Positions 24,200-33,131 of a stretch of DNA of 35,642 bases are shown here, in pieces; the stretch's first letter is position 1, and each line of letters opens with the position of its first letter. The stretch covers positions 1 through 35,642 of the forward strand of contig LWTM01000063.1 in NCBI GenBank assembly GCA_002101205.1. Direction: 5' to 3'. The notes beneath the pieces are model-generated. The model ran no database searches, was not told where the DNA came from, and worked only from the letters and a program-made list of their open reading frames with translations. The translations under genes were made by a program, and so were the position numbers. Origin of the DNA: Cycloclasticus sp. symbiont of Poecilosclerida sp. N. GTDB taxonomy: Bacteria; Pseudomonadota; Gammaproteobacteria; Methylococcales; Cycloclasticaceae.

Positions 24200-24748
24200 G
24201 TGGATTATAGAGGAACAACGATTCTTTCTGTGCGACGTGGCGATAGCGTGGTGATCGGTGGAGACGGCCAGGTCACGCTGGGCAATACTATTATGAAAGG
24301 CAATGCTAGAAAGGTTCGCAGACTCGCAGGTGGCGATGTGCTTGCCGGCTTTGCAGGTGCAACGGCGGATGCGTTTACGTTGTTTGAGCGTTTTGAAGTG
24401 ATGCTGGAAAAACATCATGGAAACTTGACGCGTGCAGCCGTTGAAATGGCGAAGGATTGGCGAACAGACCGTATGCTTCGTAAGTTAGAAGCACTTCTAG
24501 CGATTGCTGACAGTAAAGATTCGTTGATTATTTCGGGCAATGGCGACGTGATTCAACCAGAACAAGACTTAATTGCGATCGGTTCAGGTGGGCCGTTTGC
24601 TCAGTCTGCTGCACGTGCATTGCTAGAAAATACGGACTTATCAGCACGTGAGATAGTAGAAAAAGCACTGGGTATCGCGGGCGATATTTGCATTTACACC
24701 AATCACAATCAAACGATTGAAGAATTAGCTGCAGAGGAGAAAAAGTAG
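24200..24748 (+). CDS. hslV: HslV, proteolytic subunit of the HslVU protease
   Basis: HslV forms two hexameric rings that degrade proteins fed by HslU. The start is GTG at 24200, giving [30 protein letters not shown]; processing exposes Thr6 as the catalytic N-terminal threonine, after the family MxxxGTT pattern. Other motifs are [26 protein letters not shown] and [20 protein letters not shown]. Its 182 residues are normal. It lies one base before hslU. I saw no convincing sigma-32 promoter in the 255-base gap upstream, although the operon is heat-inducible in relatives. Confidence 0.96.
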   Translation: MDYRGTTILSVRRGDSVVIGGDGQVTLGNTIMKGNARKVRRLAGGDVLAGFAGATADAFTLFERFEVMLEKHHGNLTRAAVEMAKDWRTDRMLRKLEALLAIADSKDSLIISGNGDVIQPEQDLIAIGSGGPFAQSAARALLENTDLSAREIVEKALGIAGDICIYTNHNQTIEELAAEEKK

Positions 24749-24749
24749 C

Positions 24750-26072
24750 ATGAGTCAAATGACACCGAAAGAAATCGTGCATGAGCTCGACAAGCACATA
24801 GTGGGGCAAAACGCGGCAAAAAGAGCAGTGGCTATCGCGCTAAGAAATCGCTGGAGGCGTTCGCAAGTGCCTGATCGCTTACGTGGTGAAATCACGCCAA
24901 AGAACATATTGATGATCGGTCCGACGGGCGTCGGTAAAACAGAAATTGCCCGTCGTTTAGCGACTTTAGCAAAAGCCCCCTTTATTAAAATTGAAGCGAC
25001 CAAATTCACCGAAGTTGGCTATGTTGGCCGCGATGTTGATTCTATCATCCGCGATCTTGCTGATATTGCCGTAAAGATGACGCGTGAGACAGAAACAACA
25101 AAAGTTAAACGCAAAGCCGAAGATGCAGCGGAAGACAGAGTGCTAGATATCTTATTACCACGGGCAGAAGGTGCGGACCCAGATGACACGTCGGGCGATG
25201 CTACACGTCAAAAGTTTCGTAAAAAATTACGCGAAGGCGACTTGAACGATAAAGAAATTGAAGTGGAAATGAACGCGGCAAGCGTTGGCGTTGAAATTAT
25301 GGCGCCCCCCGGTATGGAGGAAATGACCAATCAGCTACAAGACATGTTTCAAAACATATCGGGGGATAAAAAGAAAAAGCGCAAATTATCGATTAAACGC
25401 GCATTAGCTGCGTTAATCGAAGATGAAGCGGGTAAACTCATTAATGAAGAAGAACTAAAGCACAAGGCAATAACAAACCTGGAGCAAACAGGGATTGTGT
25501 TCTTAGACGAGCTAGATAAAGTTTGTAAGCGTGGCGAAAGTGGCGGTGCGGATGTGTCGCGTGATGGTGTGCAACGTGACTTATTACCCCTAGTTGAGGG
25601 CAGTACAGTGACGACTAAATACGGTGCGGTAAAAACAGACCATATTTTGTTTATTGCCTCAGGTGCTTTCCATGTTTCCAAACCTTCAGATTTAATTCCT
25701 GAGTTACAAGGCCGCTTCCCTATTCGTGTGGAATTAGATGCATTAGTCGCAAAAGATTTTATCCGTATTTTGACAGAGCCAGATGCATCGTTAACCGAAC
25801 AGTACACGGCATTATTAGAAACTGAAGATGTTATTTTAACGTTTACCGATGATGGCGTTGCGCGGATTGCTGAAATGGCTTGGCAAGTGAACGAGGGGAC
25901 TGAAAACATTGGTGCACGTCGTTTGCATACGATTTTAGAACGTTTACTAGATGATGTTTCGTTTAACGCGCCGGCAGGTTCGACGGTAAATGTGACGGTT
26001 GATGCTGCGTATGTTGACAAGCACTTGTCTGAGCTAGCATCAGACGAAGACTTATCGCGTTATATTTTGTAG
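24750..26072 (+). CDS. hslU: HslU, AAA+ unfoldase subunit of the HslVU protease
   Basis: HslU is the ATP-driven hexamer that unfolds substrates and opens HslV. Walker A is GPTGVGKTE with Lys63, the pore-associated region GYVGRD lies near residue 90, Walker B is VFLDELDK, and the sensor region is [11 protein letters not shown]. The C-terminus ends LSRYIL, the tail that docks into and activates HslV. The I-domain (about 110-240) is Lys/Glu-rich as usual. At 440 residues it is full length. Confidence 0.97.
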   Translation: MSQMTPKEIVHELDKHIVGQNAAKRAVAIALRNRWRRSQVPDRLRGEITPKNILMIGPTGVGKTEIARRLATLAKAPFIKIEATKFTEVGYVGRDVDSIIRDLADIAVKMTRETETTKVKRKAEDAAEDRVLDILLPRAEGADPDDTSGDATRQKFRKKLREGDLNDKEIEVEMNAASVGVEIMAPPGMEEMTNQLQDMFQNISGDKKKKRKLSIKRALAALIEDEAGKLINEEELKHKAITNLEQTGIVFLDELDKVCKRGESGGADVSRDGVQRDLLPLVEGSTVTTKYGAVKTDHILFIASGAFHVSKPSDLIPELQGRFPIRVELDALVAKDFIRILTEPDASLTEQYTALLETEDVILTFTDDGVARIAEMAWQVNEGTENIGARRLHTILERLLDDVSFNAPAGSTVNVTVDAAYVDKHLSELASDEDLSRYIL

Positions 26073-26081
26073 ATAGCGAAT

Positions 26082-26444
26082 ATGACAACGATTACTGATT
26101 TAGCGCTCAACCAAAAAGATAAAGTATTGTCGTTAACGTTTGACGACGGCGAAACCTCGCGATTGAGCTGTGAATATTTGCGGGTTTATTCGCCCTCAGC
26201 AGAGGTCCGAGGACACGGGCCTGGCCAAGAAGTGCTGCAAGTAGGCAAAGAAAACGTCAACATCGTCGCGATAGAGCAGGTCGGCAACTATGCTGTTCGC
26301 TTAGTATTTAGCGACGAGCACGACACGGGTATTTATTCATGGAATCTCTTGATTGAACTGGCGAAAAAACAAGCAGAAAATTGGCAAGACTATTTAACAA
26401 GACTGAAACAGGCCGGTTACCAACGGCAGATAAAGGAAGGCTGA
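26082..26444 (+). CDS. DUF971 domain protein
   Basis: The 120-residue protein shows the DUF971 pattern: [69 protein letters not shown]. The same fold is the N-terminal domain of gamma-butyrobetaine hydroxylases, but here it stands alone. It may act in iron-sulfur or ubiquinone-related metabolism; that is guesswork from its steady position between hslU and ubiE. It is 9 bases after hslU and 1 base before ubiE. Confidence 0.92.
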   Translation: MTTITDLALNQKDKVLSLTFDDGETSRLSCEYLRVYSPSAEVRGHGPGQEVLQVGKENVNIVAIEQVGNYAVRLVFSDEHDTGIYSWNLLIELAKKQAENWQDYLTRLKQAGYQRQIKEG

Positions 26445-26445
26445 T

Positions 26446-27195
26446 ATGGTAGATAAAACAACAACGCATTTTGGTTTTAGCAACGTTCCGGTTAAAGAAA
26501 AAGTAGCTAAAGTTCGCGAAGTTTTTGACTCCGTCGCACCCTCGTACGACATTATGAACGACTTGATGTCGATGGGTGTTCATCGCTTATGGAAACGTTT
26601 CACCGTTGAAATGGCGAATGTAAAACCAGGTCACGTCGTACTAGATTTGGCAGGGGGGACGGGTGACTTATCAGCCTTGCTCGCCAAACGTGTGGGTAAC
26701 AAAGGCAAAGTTGTACTGGCGGATATTAATGAGGCTATGCTGCGCATAGGCCGTGACCGCATGATCGATAAAGGGCATATAAAAAATATTACGTATAACT
26801 TAGCCAATGCGGAGAGCTTGCCGTACTTATCGAATCAATTTGATCGCGTGTGCATAGGCTTTGGCCTGCGTAATGTAACGGATAAAAATGCAGCATTGCG
26901 CTCGATGTTCGATGTATTAAAACCGGGTGGGCGCTTATTGATTTTAGAGTTTTCCAAGCCAATAAACCCAGTGCTAGACAAAATTTACGATATATACTCA
27001 TTTAAATTATTGCCAAAAATTGGCGAATTGATCGCCAAAGATGGTGACAGTTATCAGTATTTAGCAGAATCTATTCGTATGCATCCAGATCAACAAACGC
27101 TTAAAGGTATGATGGAAGAGGCCGGGTTTGAACGTTGCCAAGTGAATAATCTAACGGGTGGCATTGTCGCGGTCCACACAGGCTACAAGCTTTAG
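26446..27195 (+). CDS. ubiE: Ubiquinone/menaquinone C-methyltransferase UbiE
   Basis: UbiE methylates the C2 position of the benzoquinol ring (and demethylmenaquinol) with S-adenosylmethionine. Motif I is [20 protein letters not shown]. It is followed by [48 protein letters not shown] and the C-terminal [22 protein letters not shown]. The N-terminus ([20 protein letters not shown]) is typical. At 249 residues it is full length. It is the first of three adjacent ubiquinone genes. Confidence 0.97.
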   Translation: MVDKTTTHFGFSNVPVKEKVAKVREVFDSVAPSYDIMNDLMSMGVHRLWKRFTVEMANVKPGHVVLDLAGGTGDLSALLAKRVGNKGKVVLADINEAMLRIGRDRMIDKGHIKNITYNLANAESLPYLSNQFDRVCIGFGLRNVTDKNAALRSMFDVLKPGGRLLILEFSKPINPVLDKIYDIYSFKLLPKIGELIAKDGDSYQYLAESIRMHPDQQTLKGMMEEAGFERCQVNNLTGGIVAVHTGYKL

Positions 27196-27197
27196 CT

Positions 27198-27842
27198 ATG
27201 TCGTTAGTGTTACCCTTTGTAAAGCTCTTACAAATAGCGCTTAACCGCTATTTAGACCACGACCCAGAGGTGCCGAAACAGCTCAAAAAAATGCAAGGCA
27301 AAGTGGTTGAGCTCAATTTCAATCCGTTGGAGCTTAGCTTGTTCATTATTATTACCGCAGATGGCTTAGATATTCGCGATGAGTTTAATGAACACGTCGA
27401 TACAAAAATTTCCGGCTCACCTGTAGCGCTAGCGATGATGCGTTTACAAGGTTCGTCGGTTGCTAGCTTATTTTCTGGTGATGTAGTCGTCGAAGGCGAT
27501 ACGGCCTTAGGGGCCCAATTTCAAAAATTCATGGATAACATAGAGGTGGACTGGGAAGAGCCCTTGTCGCAATTAACCGGTGATGTCATCGCAAACCAAA
27601 CGGGCGATTTTGTTCGCAGTATGTCGGCTTGGTTACAAGAAACCACAAAGACCAATGGCTTAAATATATCGGAATATTTTCGTGAAGAACAAAATATGTT
27701 GCCTTCTAAGTTTGAAGTAGAGCGGTTCAAAAAAGAAGTCGACGAATTGCGTTTATCAACAGATAGATTAGAGGCTAGGGTGCAACGATTAGTCGAGCAG
27801 CGACAAGAAGCACTGAATGGGTTAGAAGAAAAAGTACTGTGA
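27198..27842 (+). CDS. ubiJ: Ubiquinone biosynthesis accessory factor UbiJ (SCP2 domain)
   Basis: UbiJ binds lipids through an SCP2 domain and holds ubiquinone intermediates within the Ubi metabolon. The sequence has the SCP2-like start ([23 protein letters not shown]), a beta-rich middle ([52 protein letters not shown]) and a helical C-terminus ([25 protein letters not shown]). Its 214 residues and the position between ubiE and ubiB are standard. It overlaps the ubiB start by 4 bases. Confidence 0.93.
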   Translation: MSLVLPFVKLLQIALNRYLDHDPEVPKQLKKMQGKVVELNFNPLELSLFIIITADGLDIRDEFNEHVDTKISGSPVALAMMRLQGSSVASLFSGDVVVEGDTALGAQFQKFMDNIEVDWEEPLSQLTGDVIANQTGDFVRSMSAWLQETTKTNGLNISEYFREEQNMLPSKFEVERFKKEVDELRLSTDRLEARVQRLVEQRQEALNGLEEKVL

Positions 27843-29485
27843 TTAACCTTAAAACAGCACTTCGCTTGATAAAGATTCAGCGAGTACTATTGCGTTATGG
27901 CTTAGATGAATTTGTTTTTAATCTGCATTTGTTTCGGCCGTTACGTTATTTGACGTACGTATCACCTAGTTACCTTATGGGTAAACGAAAGGGTTCACGT
28001 GGTGAGCGTATTCGTAAAGCACTGGAAGATTTAGGGCCTATCTTTGTTAAATTTGGCCAAATTTTATCGACTCGTCAAGATTTATTGCCACCTGATATTG
28101 GCGAACAACTGTCTCAGCTACAAGATAATGTGCCGCCGTTTGCGGATGACTTGGCGCGTCAAATTATAGAAAAGGCACTTGAAAAACCAATACAGGAAAT
28201 ATTCTCGGAATTTTCTGAAAGTCCGTTAGCATCAGCCTCTGTTGCACAAGTGCATACTGCCACGCTACATACGGGTGAAGATGTCATCGTTAAAGTATTG
28301 CGCCCAGGGATTGAAAAAACAATCAGTGCTGATGTAGCCTTACTGTATGCCTTAGCGGGCTTGGCGAATAAGTATTGGGATGAGGCTAGACGCCTTAAGC
28401 CATTAGAGGTCGTATATGAATTCGACAACACGATTCATAATGAACTAGACCTGGTTCGCGAAGCAGCTAACGCCTCGCAGCTGCGGCGAAATTTTGAAGG
28501 CTCGGACCAACTGTATGTGCCCGATGTATATTGGGATTATATACGCCAAAACGTGATGGTCATGGAGAGAATTTATGGCACACCGATTGGCCGAATTGAC
28601 GAATTAAAACAAAGGGGCGTAGACCTTAAGCTGCTGGCCGAACGCGGCGTGGAAATATTTTTTGCACAAGTATTTCGCGATAACTTCTTTCACGCCGATA
28701 TGCACCCTGGCAATATTTTTGCTTCGGACGACGCGCAATACCTTGCTGTAGACTTTGGCATTATGGGTAGCGTAACCGTTGCTGATCAACGCTATTTAGC
28801 CGAGAATTTTCTCGCTTTTTTTCAACGCGATTACTTCCGCGTAGCACAGCTACATATCGAATCAGGTTGGGTGCCCAAGCATACGCGGGTCGACGAATTC
28901 GAAAGCGCTATTCGCGCTGTATGTGAGCCGATTTTTGAAAAGCCCCTAAAAGAAATTTCTTACGGGCACTTGTTGTTGCGTTTGTTCCAAACTGCAAGGC
29001 GCTTCGATATGGAAGTGCAGCCTCAATTAGTCCTTCTGCAAAAAACTCTTTTGAACATAGAAGGCTTAGGCCGCCAGTTGTATCCAGATCTGGACTTATG
29101 GCAAACAGCGAAGCCTTATCTAGAAGATTGGTATAAGAATACGGTTGGCCCGAAAGCTACGTTTAATAAACTAAAAGAACACCTGCCACACATAGGTGAG
29201 AAATTGCCGGAATTACCACAGATGATGTATCAAGTGTTAAGTGATGCATCAAAAGGCGAGCTAGAAATTAAGTGGAAGTCCAAGCAATTAGAAGAAATAC
29301 AACAGCAAATGGCGCGCAATCATCGTAAAAGTATTATGGCTATTTGTGGTGGCAGTTTGCTCATTTCAGCGGCTATTATCTTAGGTCTAGATGGCTTTGC
29401 GCCCCTTATGTTTGGCGATGCGCCCGTTGCGACATGGGCGTTAGGTAGTGCTGGTGGTTTATTACTTTTTAAAGCATTGGATTAA
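27839..29485 (+). CDS. ubiB: UbiB, atypical kinase-like protein for ubiquinone synthesis
   Basis: UbiB is a membrane-anchored member of the ABC1/ADCK family; its ATPase activity helps extract or supply lipid precursors. The family KxGQ motif is at residues 71-74 ([18 protein letters not shown]), the Ala-rich loop is [10 protein letters not shown], the ATP lysine is in VIVKVLRPG, the catalytic segment is [11 protein letters not shown] and the metal motif VDFGIMG. Two C-terminal helices ([20 protein letters not shown] and [15 protein letters not shown]) anchor it in the inner membrane. The start is GTG 27839, overlapping the ubiJ stop as GTGA. Its length of 548 is normal. Confidence 0.96.
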   Translation: MINLKTALRLIKIQRVLLRYGLDEFVFNLHLFRPLRYLTYVSPSYLMGKRKGSRGERIRKALEDLGPIFVKFGQILSTRQDLLPPDIGEQLSQLQDNVPPFADDLARQIIEKALEKPIQEIFSEFSESPLASASVAQVHTATLHTGEDVIVKVLRPGIEKTISADVALLYALAGLANKYWDEARRLKPLEVVYEFDNTIHNELDLVREAANASQLRRNFEGSDQLYVPDVYWDYIRQNVMVMERIYGTPIGRIDELKQRGVDLKLLAERGVEIFFAQVFRDNFFHADMHPGNIFASDDAQYLAVDFGIMGSVTVADQRYLAENFLAFFQRDYFRVAQLHIESGWVPKHTRVDEFESAIRAVCEPIFEKPLKEISYGHLLLRLFQTARRFDMEVQPQLVLLQKTLLNIEGLGRQLYPDLDLWQTAKPYLEDWYKNTVGPKATFNKLKEHLPHIGEKLPELPQMMYQVLSDASKGELEIKWKSKQLEEIQQQMARNHRKSIMAICGGSLLISAAIILGLDGFAPLMFGDAPVATWALGSAGGLLLFKALD

Positions 29486-29494
29486 GGAGACAGC

Positions 29495-30046
29495 ATGACA
29501 TTGATGCACACCCCAGTTTGTAACTTCGGCTTACCCGCACCAGAGTTTAACTTGTTAGGCGTTGACGGCAAAAATTGGTCACGCGATGAATGTGTGGGTG
29601 CAAATGGCTTACTGGTTATGTTTATCTGTAATCATTGCCCGTACGTTAAAGCCATTCAACAACGTTTGGTTGAAGATATAGCCAGCTTGCAAAAAAATGG
29701 TATAGGTGTGGTGGCGATTATGTCGAATGACCCAAATGATTACCCCGAAGACTCGTTCGAGAACATGCAAATAATAGCGACACAGAAAGCTTATAACTTC
29801 CCTTATCTAATGGATGGGTCGCAACAAGTAGCGAAGGATTACGGTGCAATTTGCACCCCCGATTTTTTTGGTTATAACAGCCAAATGCAATTGCAATACC
29901 GCGGTCGCTTAGATGAAAGCGGAATGGATGGAAGTGCTGAAAATGCAAAGCGTGATTTAGTCGAAGCGATGTTGCTTGTCGCTAAAACTGGAAAAGGCCC
30001 AGTCGAGCAAATGCCAAGCATGGGTTGTTCTATTAAGTGGGTATAG
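29495..30046 (+). CDS. Thioredoxin-fold protein (AhpC/TSA-like)
   Basis: The 183-residue protein has a peroxiredoxin/thioredoxin-like fold: FGLPAPEFNLLGVDGKNWS, LLVMFICNHCPYVKAI with the C-N-H-C motif, GVVAIMSNDPNDYPEDSFENM, YNFPYLMDGSQQVAKDYGAICTPDFF and YRGRLDE. It belongs to the widespread cytoplasmic thioredoxin family protein group with CNHCPYV in place of WCGPC, whose role is not established. No signal peptide is present. It lies 9 bases after ubiB with a good ribosome-binding site (AAGGAGA), so it ends that operon. Confidence 0.9.
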   Translation: MTLMHTPVCNFGLPAPEFNLLGVDGKNWSRDECVGANGLLVMFICNHCPYVKAIQQRLVEDIASLQKNGIGVVAIMSNDPNDYPEDSFENMQIIATQKAYNFPYLMDGSQQVAKDYGAICTPDFFGYNSQMQLQYRGRLDESGMDGSAENAKRDLVEAMLLVAKTGKGPVEQMPSMGCSIKWV

Positions 30047-30167
30047 TACTCAGCTAAGGTCGGTTGGAAATCACTTTTATATTTCGCGTTATTCGAGCAA
30101 TAAGAGTAACTCAGTTATGTAGTCAACCCTTAAAAACCTAAACCAAAAATCACCCCTATCAGCTTAA

Positions 30168-30200
30168 AAACGGCTAAATTCTATTTGGTTTTAGCCGTTT
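30168..30200 (-). terminator. Hairpin between the ubi operon and the accessory region
   Basis: AAACGGCTAAA (30168-30178) pairs perfectly with TTTAGCCGTTT (30190-30200) around an 11-base loop. On the minus strand the stem is followed by a TTTTT run, so it would stop transcription coming from the accessory side; on the plus strand the T-run is only TTT, so termination there is weaker. It may serve both. Confidence 0.6.
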
Positions 30201-30328
30201 ACCCATTACAACAAAAAACCAATCATTTTTTATGAAAGAAATAGCGCCTTTTACACAGTTTGCGCTTTTTATCGCGTTGATAACGATTGTCCTTTTTGAG
30301 TGCTTTTTAGGCAAAATGATTTTTGTAC

Positions 30329-30554
30329 CTAACACTTCATTTCGCCATGATCACCCTTGAGTCGCTTTGAGGAATAACCGTTTCGGCTATTACCGCTGCA
30401 ATGCCCAATGCCCTGCTGGGTCGCTTTTACCGTACCTTAGATGGTGACTCATCTCACCCTTTAAAGCTGCTTCAACGGTTAGCTTCGTAACAAAGGCGCT
30501 AAACTGACTAAGATCATCTGGTGTCTTTAAGTCTTTGGCCAGTTCCTCTGCCAT
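30329..30554 (-). pseudogene. IS256-family transposase, N-terminal relic
   Basis: On the minus strand the frame reads MAEELAKDLKTPDDLSQFSA, FVTKLTVEAALKGEMSHHLRYGKSDPAGH, which is the N-terminus of IS256 (Mutator-like) transposases. The frame then shifts, and another frame continues GNSRNGYSSKRLKGDHGEM, the next conserved segment, before a stop. Nothing of the DDE catalytic domain follows. It is an old, dead fragment. The open frame extends upstream of ATG 30554 to 30659, but that part is not family-like. Confidence 0.8.
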
Positions 30555-30630
30555 TGCTTGTGATTCCTCTTTGTGCTCATTATTTCCCCTTTTTGTGGAT
30601 TGTAGATAATGAACAGTTACACAGTTGTTT

Positions 30631-31752
30631 TTACACCCTCCAACCAGGAGTAAAACCATAGTTCTCTGCTATTTGAGCTTGCGGCAACATTGCGCTTCTA
30701 TATGCCTCATCCAATACCTTTTTATCCAACAGCTTGCCATAGTCACTTAACTTAAAATCATCAATAAATGGTTCCATAAAATTTTCCCATCTTCTTTCTG
30801 TAAAAAGCTCCTTTGAAGTTACGATTCCAAAATGCTGTTTACGAATGAATCTGCCTAGGTATTGATTCATGTCTGGCAATTTATTTCCTTTTGATGAATT
30901 CACCTCCTTAAGTACGGGTATTAAGTTCCATAACCGGTTGTGCCCAACATAACTCCAAGGTAAAAAGTGGTCGAGGGAAAAATTATCTAATTTTCCATCT
31001 GAATAAAAACACTTTCGCCCTTTCATCTCTTGAAGAATGCGCTGCCAATATTCTCTTTGCATTTGCATTCCAGCTCTACCACCTTTAAACCACGCCTGGA
31101 TTTTTAAAGGTATCGCTGGTAATGACGGATTTCTTGACTGAAAATACTGGCCCAACTCCCATCCAACCCAGCCTTCTAATATTCCGACGTTTTCATTTAG
31201 ATAACGGCTCCAATCTGAATGAATAACAATACATTCCTTCTTAATATCTATTTTATAAAGAGGCTTTCTACTATCAAAATATTTACACGCCAAATCAATT
31301 ATTGCTGAATTTTTCTTATTGTCACGTAATCGAGCCAACTCATTAGCAAAGAAAGGCGTTAAGAACCGGTACGGTACATACTTTAAAACTGCATCTTTAG
31401 CCTTTTTATTTTCTAACAGCCACTGTTTAAGCTCCCGTCTCAGTTGTTCTCTATCACTTCGTTTCACAAAAGTTGTTTCCGAGGTTTTAGTATCCTCTAA
31501 GAAACGCGTTAATATCGCAAGTAACTTATCTTGACGGCCAAGCGATATTTTAAAATTAAATATGAAAAAACCAGCCATTAGTAACATTTCTGATGCTAAG
31601 TCTAATAACTCAATTTCAATGCTACCGCCCTTACCCGATTTTTTAGAATGGTAAAGAACACCCAGCATAAAGAAGTATTTATAAGAATTCGTAGTACTGT
31701 TAAAAACTGCAGTAAGAGCAGCTGAGTTAATTTTTGAGTCAGTTGGGAGCAT
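30631..31752 (-). CDS. HNH endonuclease domain protein
   Basis: The 373-residue protein is mostly helical. Near residues 270-310 it carries an HNH core: CFYSDGKLDNFSLDHFLPWS, then NRLWNLIPVLKEVNSSKGNKLP, where Asp-His, Asn and Asn-x-x-Lys match the metal and phosphate-binding positions of HNH nucleases. The rest is unrecognised and may choose the target. I chose ATG 31752 (MLPTDSKINSAALTAVF), one base after the HIT stop, rather than an upstream start inside the HIT gene. Its tight coupling to a HIT-domain gene and its place beside restriction genes suggest a two-gene defence module; that role is inference. Confidence 0.75.
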   Translation of the reverse strand: MLPTDSKINSAALTAVFNSTTNSYKYFFMLGVLYHSKKSGKGGSIEIELLDLASEMLLMAGFFIFNFKISLGRQDKLLAILTRFLEDTKTSETTFVKRSDREQLRRELKQWLLENKKAKDAVLKYVPYRFLTPFFANELARLRDNKKNSAIIDLACKYFDSRKPLYKIDIKKECIVIHSDWSRYLNENVGILEGWVGWELGQYFQSRNPSLPAIPLKIQAWFKGGRAGMQMQREYWQRILQEMKGRKCFYSDGKLDNFSLDHFLPWSYVGHNRLWNLIPVLKEVNSSKGNKLPDMNQYLGRFIRKQHFGIVTSKELFTERRWENFMEPFIDDFKLSDYGKLLDKKVLDEAYRSAMLPQAQIAENYGFTPGWRV

Positions 31753-31753
31753 A

Positions 31754-32761
31754 TTACGCAACCCAATACTTTGCTTTATTTGGCATGACCCATCGCACAC
31801 CCCCCCTGGGGTCCTCTACATCGCCTTCACGTCTAGGTATTAAATGTATGTGGCAATGAAAGATAGTTTGCCCTGCAACAGCGCCTGAGTTCATTCCAAT
31901 ATTGAAACCCTCCACAGTTTTATCTTGTTTCAATATCCTAGCTTTCATAGATCTTAATAAAGAATCACACGCTAGAAGTTCATCTTGCGTTAAACCGAAA
32001 TACTCATCGGTATGCCGCTTTGGAATAATTAAAGAATGACATTCAGTCACTGGAAACCCGTCATATATTACATATGCATAATCATTTTCTGCAATTACTC
32101 TACCTTTAGTCATATTGCAAAATAAACATTTTTTTAGAGTATCTGAGACCTCAGCACGTGTACTTACCCTTATGCTTTCCTTACAGGACATAACAGCACT
32201 CCCGCTGGTCGCAGCACCCGCTACGCTTGTGCCGGTTGTCGGCTTTCCATCTTTGCCATCGCCTGCACCAGATTGTGCGGCCTCTATCGGCGTTGCGGGC
32301 CCCAGGGCACCTTCTCTAGTTGCGCTATTCACCTTGTCAATAATATTAATGCGACCCTCTTTCATGATGATGTTCTTTACTTCAAGCTGACGATTGATCT
32401 CACCTAGCAATCGGCCCCATAGATTGTGTTCAACCAACTGCGTTCTAAACCGTCCTATCGTCGATGCTTCTAGAACATGACCACCAAGTTCCAAACGGCA
32501 GAATTTGCGGAACAATAAGTCCCTGTATAAACACTGGACTAACTGCACATCGGATAGTTGAGACCATACGCCAAGCAGCAAGCTTCGAAATAGCGTCAGT
32601 AAAGGGTGTCCTGTGTTAGAATCATAGATTGAGGTGAGCAATGTTTCTATTTCAGGCCATTCCAACAAGGCTTCTGTGTCATCAAGACTATGAAGAATAG
32701 GATGGTCTAAGTCAGCGGTTGAAAAGAAGAGATTGGACTGTGTTGACAATGATTTTTGCAT
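31754..32761 (-). CDS. HIT-domain protein fused in frame to an IS5 transposase N-terminus
   Basis: One uninterrupted 335-residue frame has two unrelated halves. Residues 1 to about 177 are an IS5-family transposase N-terminus (SLSTQSNLFFSTADLDHPIL, LFRSLLLGVWSQLSDVQLVQ, EASTIGRFRTQLVEHNLWG, GRINIID and ATPIEAAQSGAGDGKDGKPT). The last ~120 residues are a HIT nucleotide hydrolase/transferase: CLFCNMTKGRVIAENDYAYV, HSLIIPKRH, FNIGMNSGAVAGQT and the HxHxH motif in HCHIHLIPRR. The linker is the IS right end (near 32145-32230). An ATG at 32191 inside that linker could start a 146-residue HIT protein, which I consider the more likely product. The original HIT start codon was lost or separated by the IS. 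Confidence 0.75.
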   Translation of the reverse strand: MQKSLSTQSNLFFSTADLDHPILHSLDDTEALLEWPEIETLLTSIYDSNTGHPLLTLFRSLLLGVWSQLSDVQLVQCLYRDLLFRKFCRLELGGHVLEASTIGRFRTQLVEHNLWGRLLGEINRQLEVKNIIMKEGRINIIDKVNSATREGALGPATPIEAAQSGAGDGKDGKPTTGTSVAGAATSGSAVMSCKESIRVSTRAEVSDTLKKCLFCNMTKGRVIAENDYAYVIYDGFPVTECHSLIIPKRHTDEYFGLTQDELLACDSLLRSMKARILKQDKTVEGFNIGMNSGAVAGQTIFHCHIHLIPRREGDVEDPRGGVRWVMPNKAKYWVA

Positions 32762-32845
32762 GATGTATTATAACAACAAAATTAATGTGAATTTGTTGGG
32801 TTATACTGTCAGCACTAGCACCGCCAGTGCACGTGCTGAGGTCTC
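32145..32845 (-). mobile_element. IS5-type element with both ends and a truncated transposase (701 bp)
   Basis: Both ends carry the 16-base terminal sequence pointing outward: GAGACCTCAGCACGTG at 32145-32160 and its reverse complement at 32830-32845. Inside the right-hand end is a transposase start (ATG 32761) running leftward as far as GKDGKPT (about 32231), after which the catalytic and C-terminal parts are missing and GC-rich end modules follow. A 39-base in-frame stretch (KVNSATREGALGP) seems to be inserted right after the first catalytic Asp (INIID/ATPIEA). No clear target duplication is seen (TCT on one side, ATT on the other). It separates a HIT gene from an hsdS fragment. Confidence 0.75.
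32791..32845 (-). repeat. 55-bp IS left end, exact copy of the end at 5066-5149 minus 29 bases
   Basis: Read on the minus strand it begins GAGACCTCAGCACGTG, contains the CAGCAC...GTGCTG hairpin and ends ACCCAACAAAT. On the plus strand it is translated as part of the hsdS relic frame (LLGYTVSTSTASARAEVS). Confidence 0.9.
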
Positions 32846-33110
32846 ATTGTATATATATCCTTACTTAAAAAACGAAATACCGCGTTTAATGTCACTAAGA
32901 ACGGGGCCGCAGCAACCGCATATTAATAAAGGAATTGTTGATGCTTCACCAATTATTTTACCACCAGATGAGATTTTACAAAGATACTATAAAAATGTAG
33001 ATGCTCTATTTGAGAAAATTTACAATGTTGCATTTCAAAATAGAGACCTAATCCAGCTACGTGATTGGCTCTTACCTATGCTAATGAATGGACAAATCAC
33101 TGTTAAATAA
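32846..33110 (+). pseudogene. hsdS: C-terminal part of a type I restriction specificity subunit
   Basis: The host-derived part reads YIYPYLKNEIPRLMSLRTGP, QQPHINKGIVDASPIILPP, and after a helical stretch ends RDLIQLRDWLLPMLMNGQ and ITVK before TAA 33108-33110. This is the last ~85 residues of an HsdS second target-recognition domain with its conserved LRDWLLPMLMNGQ ending. The frame is open upstream through the IS end to an ATG at 32733, so a chimeric 125-residue product could be made, but the first recognition domain and most of the second are gone. The hsdM and hsdR genes are not in the window. Confidence 0.85.
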
Positions 33111-33131
33111 TAGAAATAAAAAGGAAATCCG

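Noticed and set aside
30232..30360. 42-residue hydrophobic peptide gene (MKEIAPFTQFALFIALI...)
   Set aside because: Its last third is antisense to the IS256 relic and no ribosome-binding site or neighbour supports it; the hydrophobic stretch alone is not enough.
32791..32845. Possible integron attC site (contains GTTGGGT and a hairpin)
   Set aside because: The matching opposite core site (RYYYAAC at the other end) is absent, and the same sequence is the outer end of an IS5-type element.
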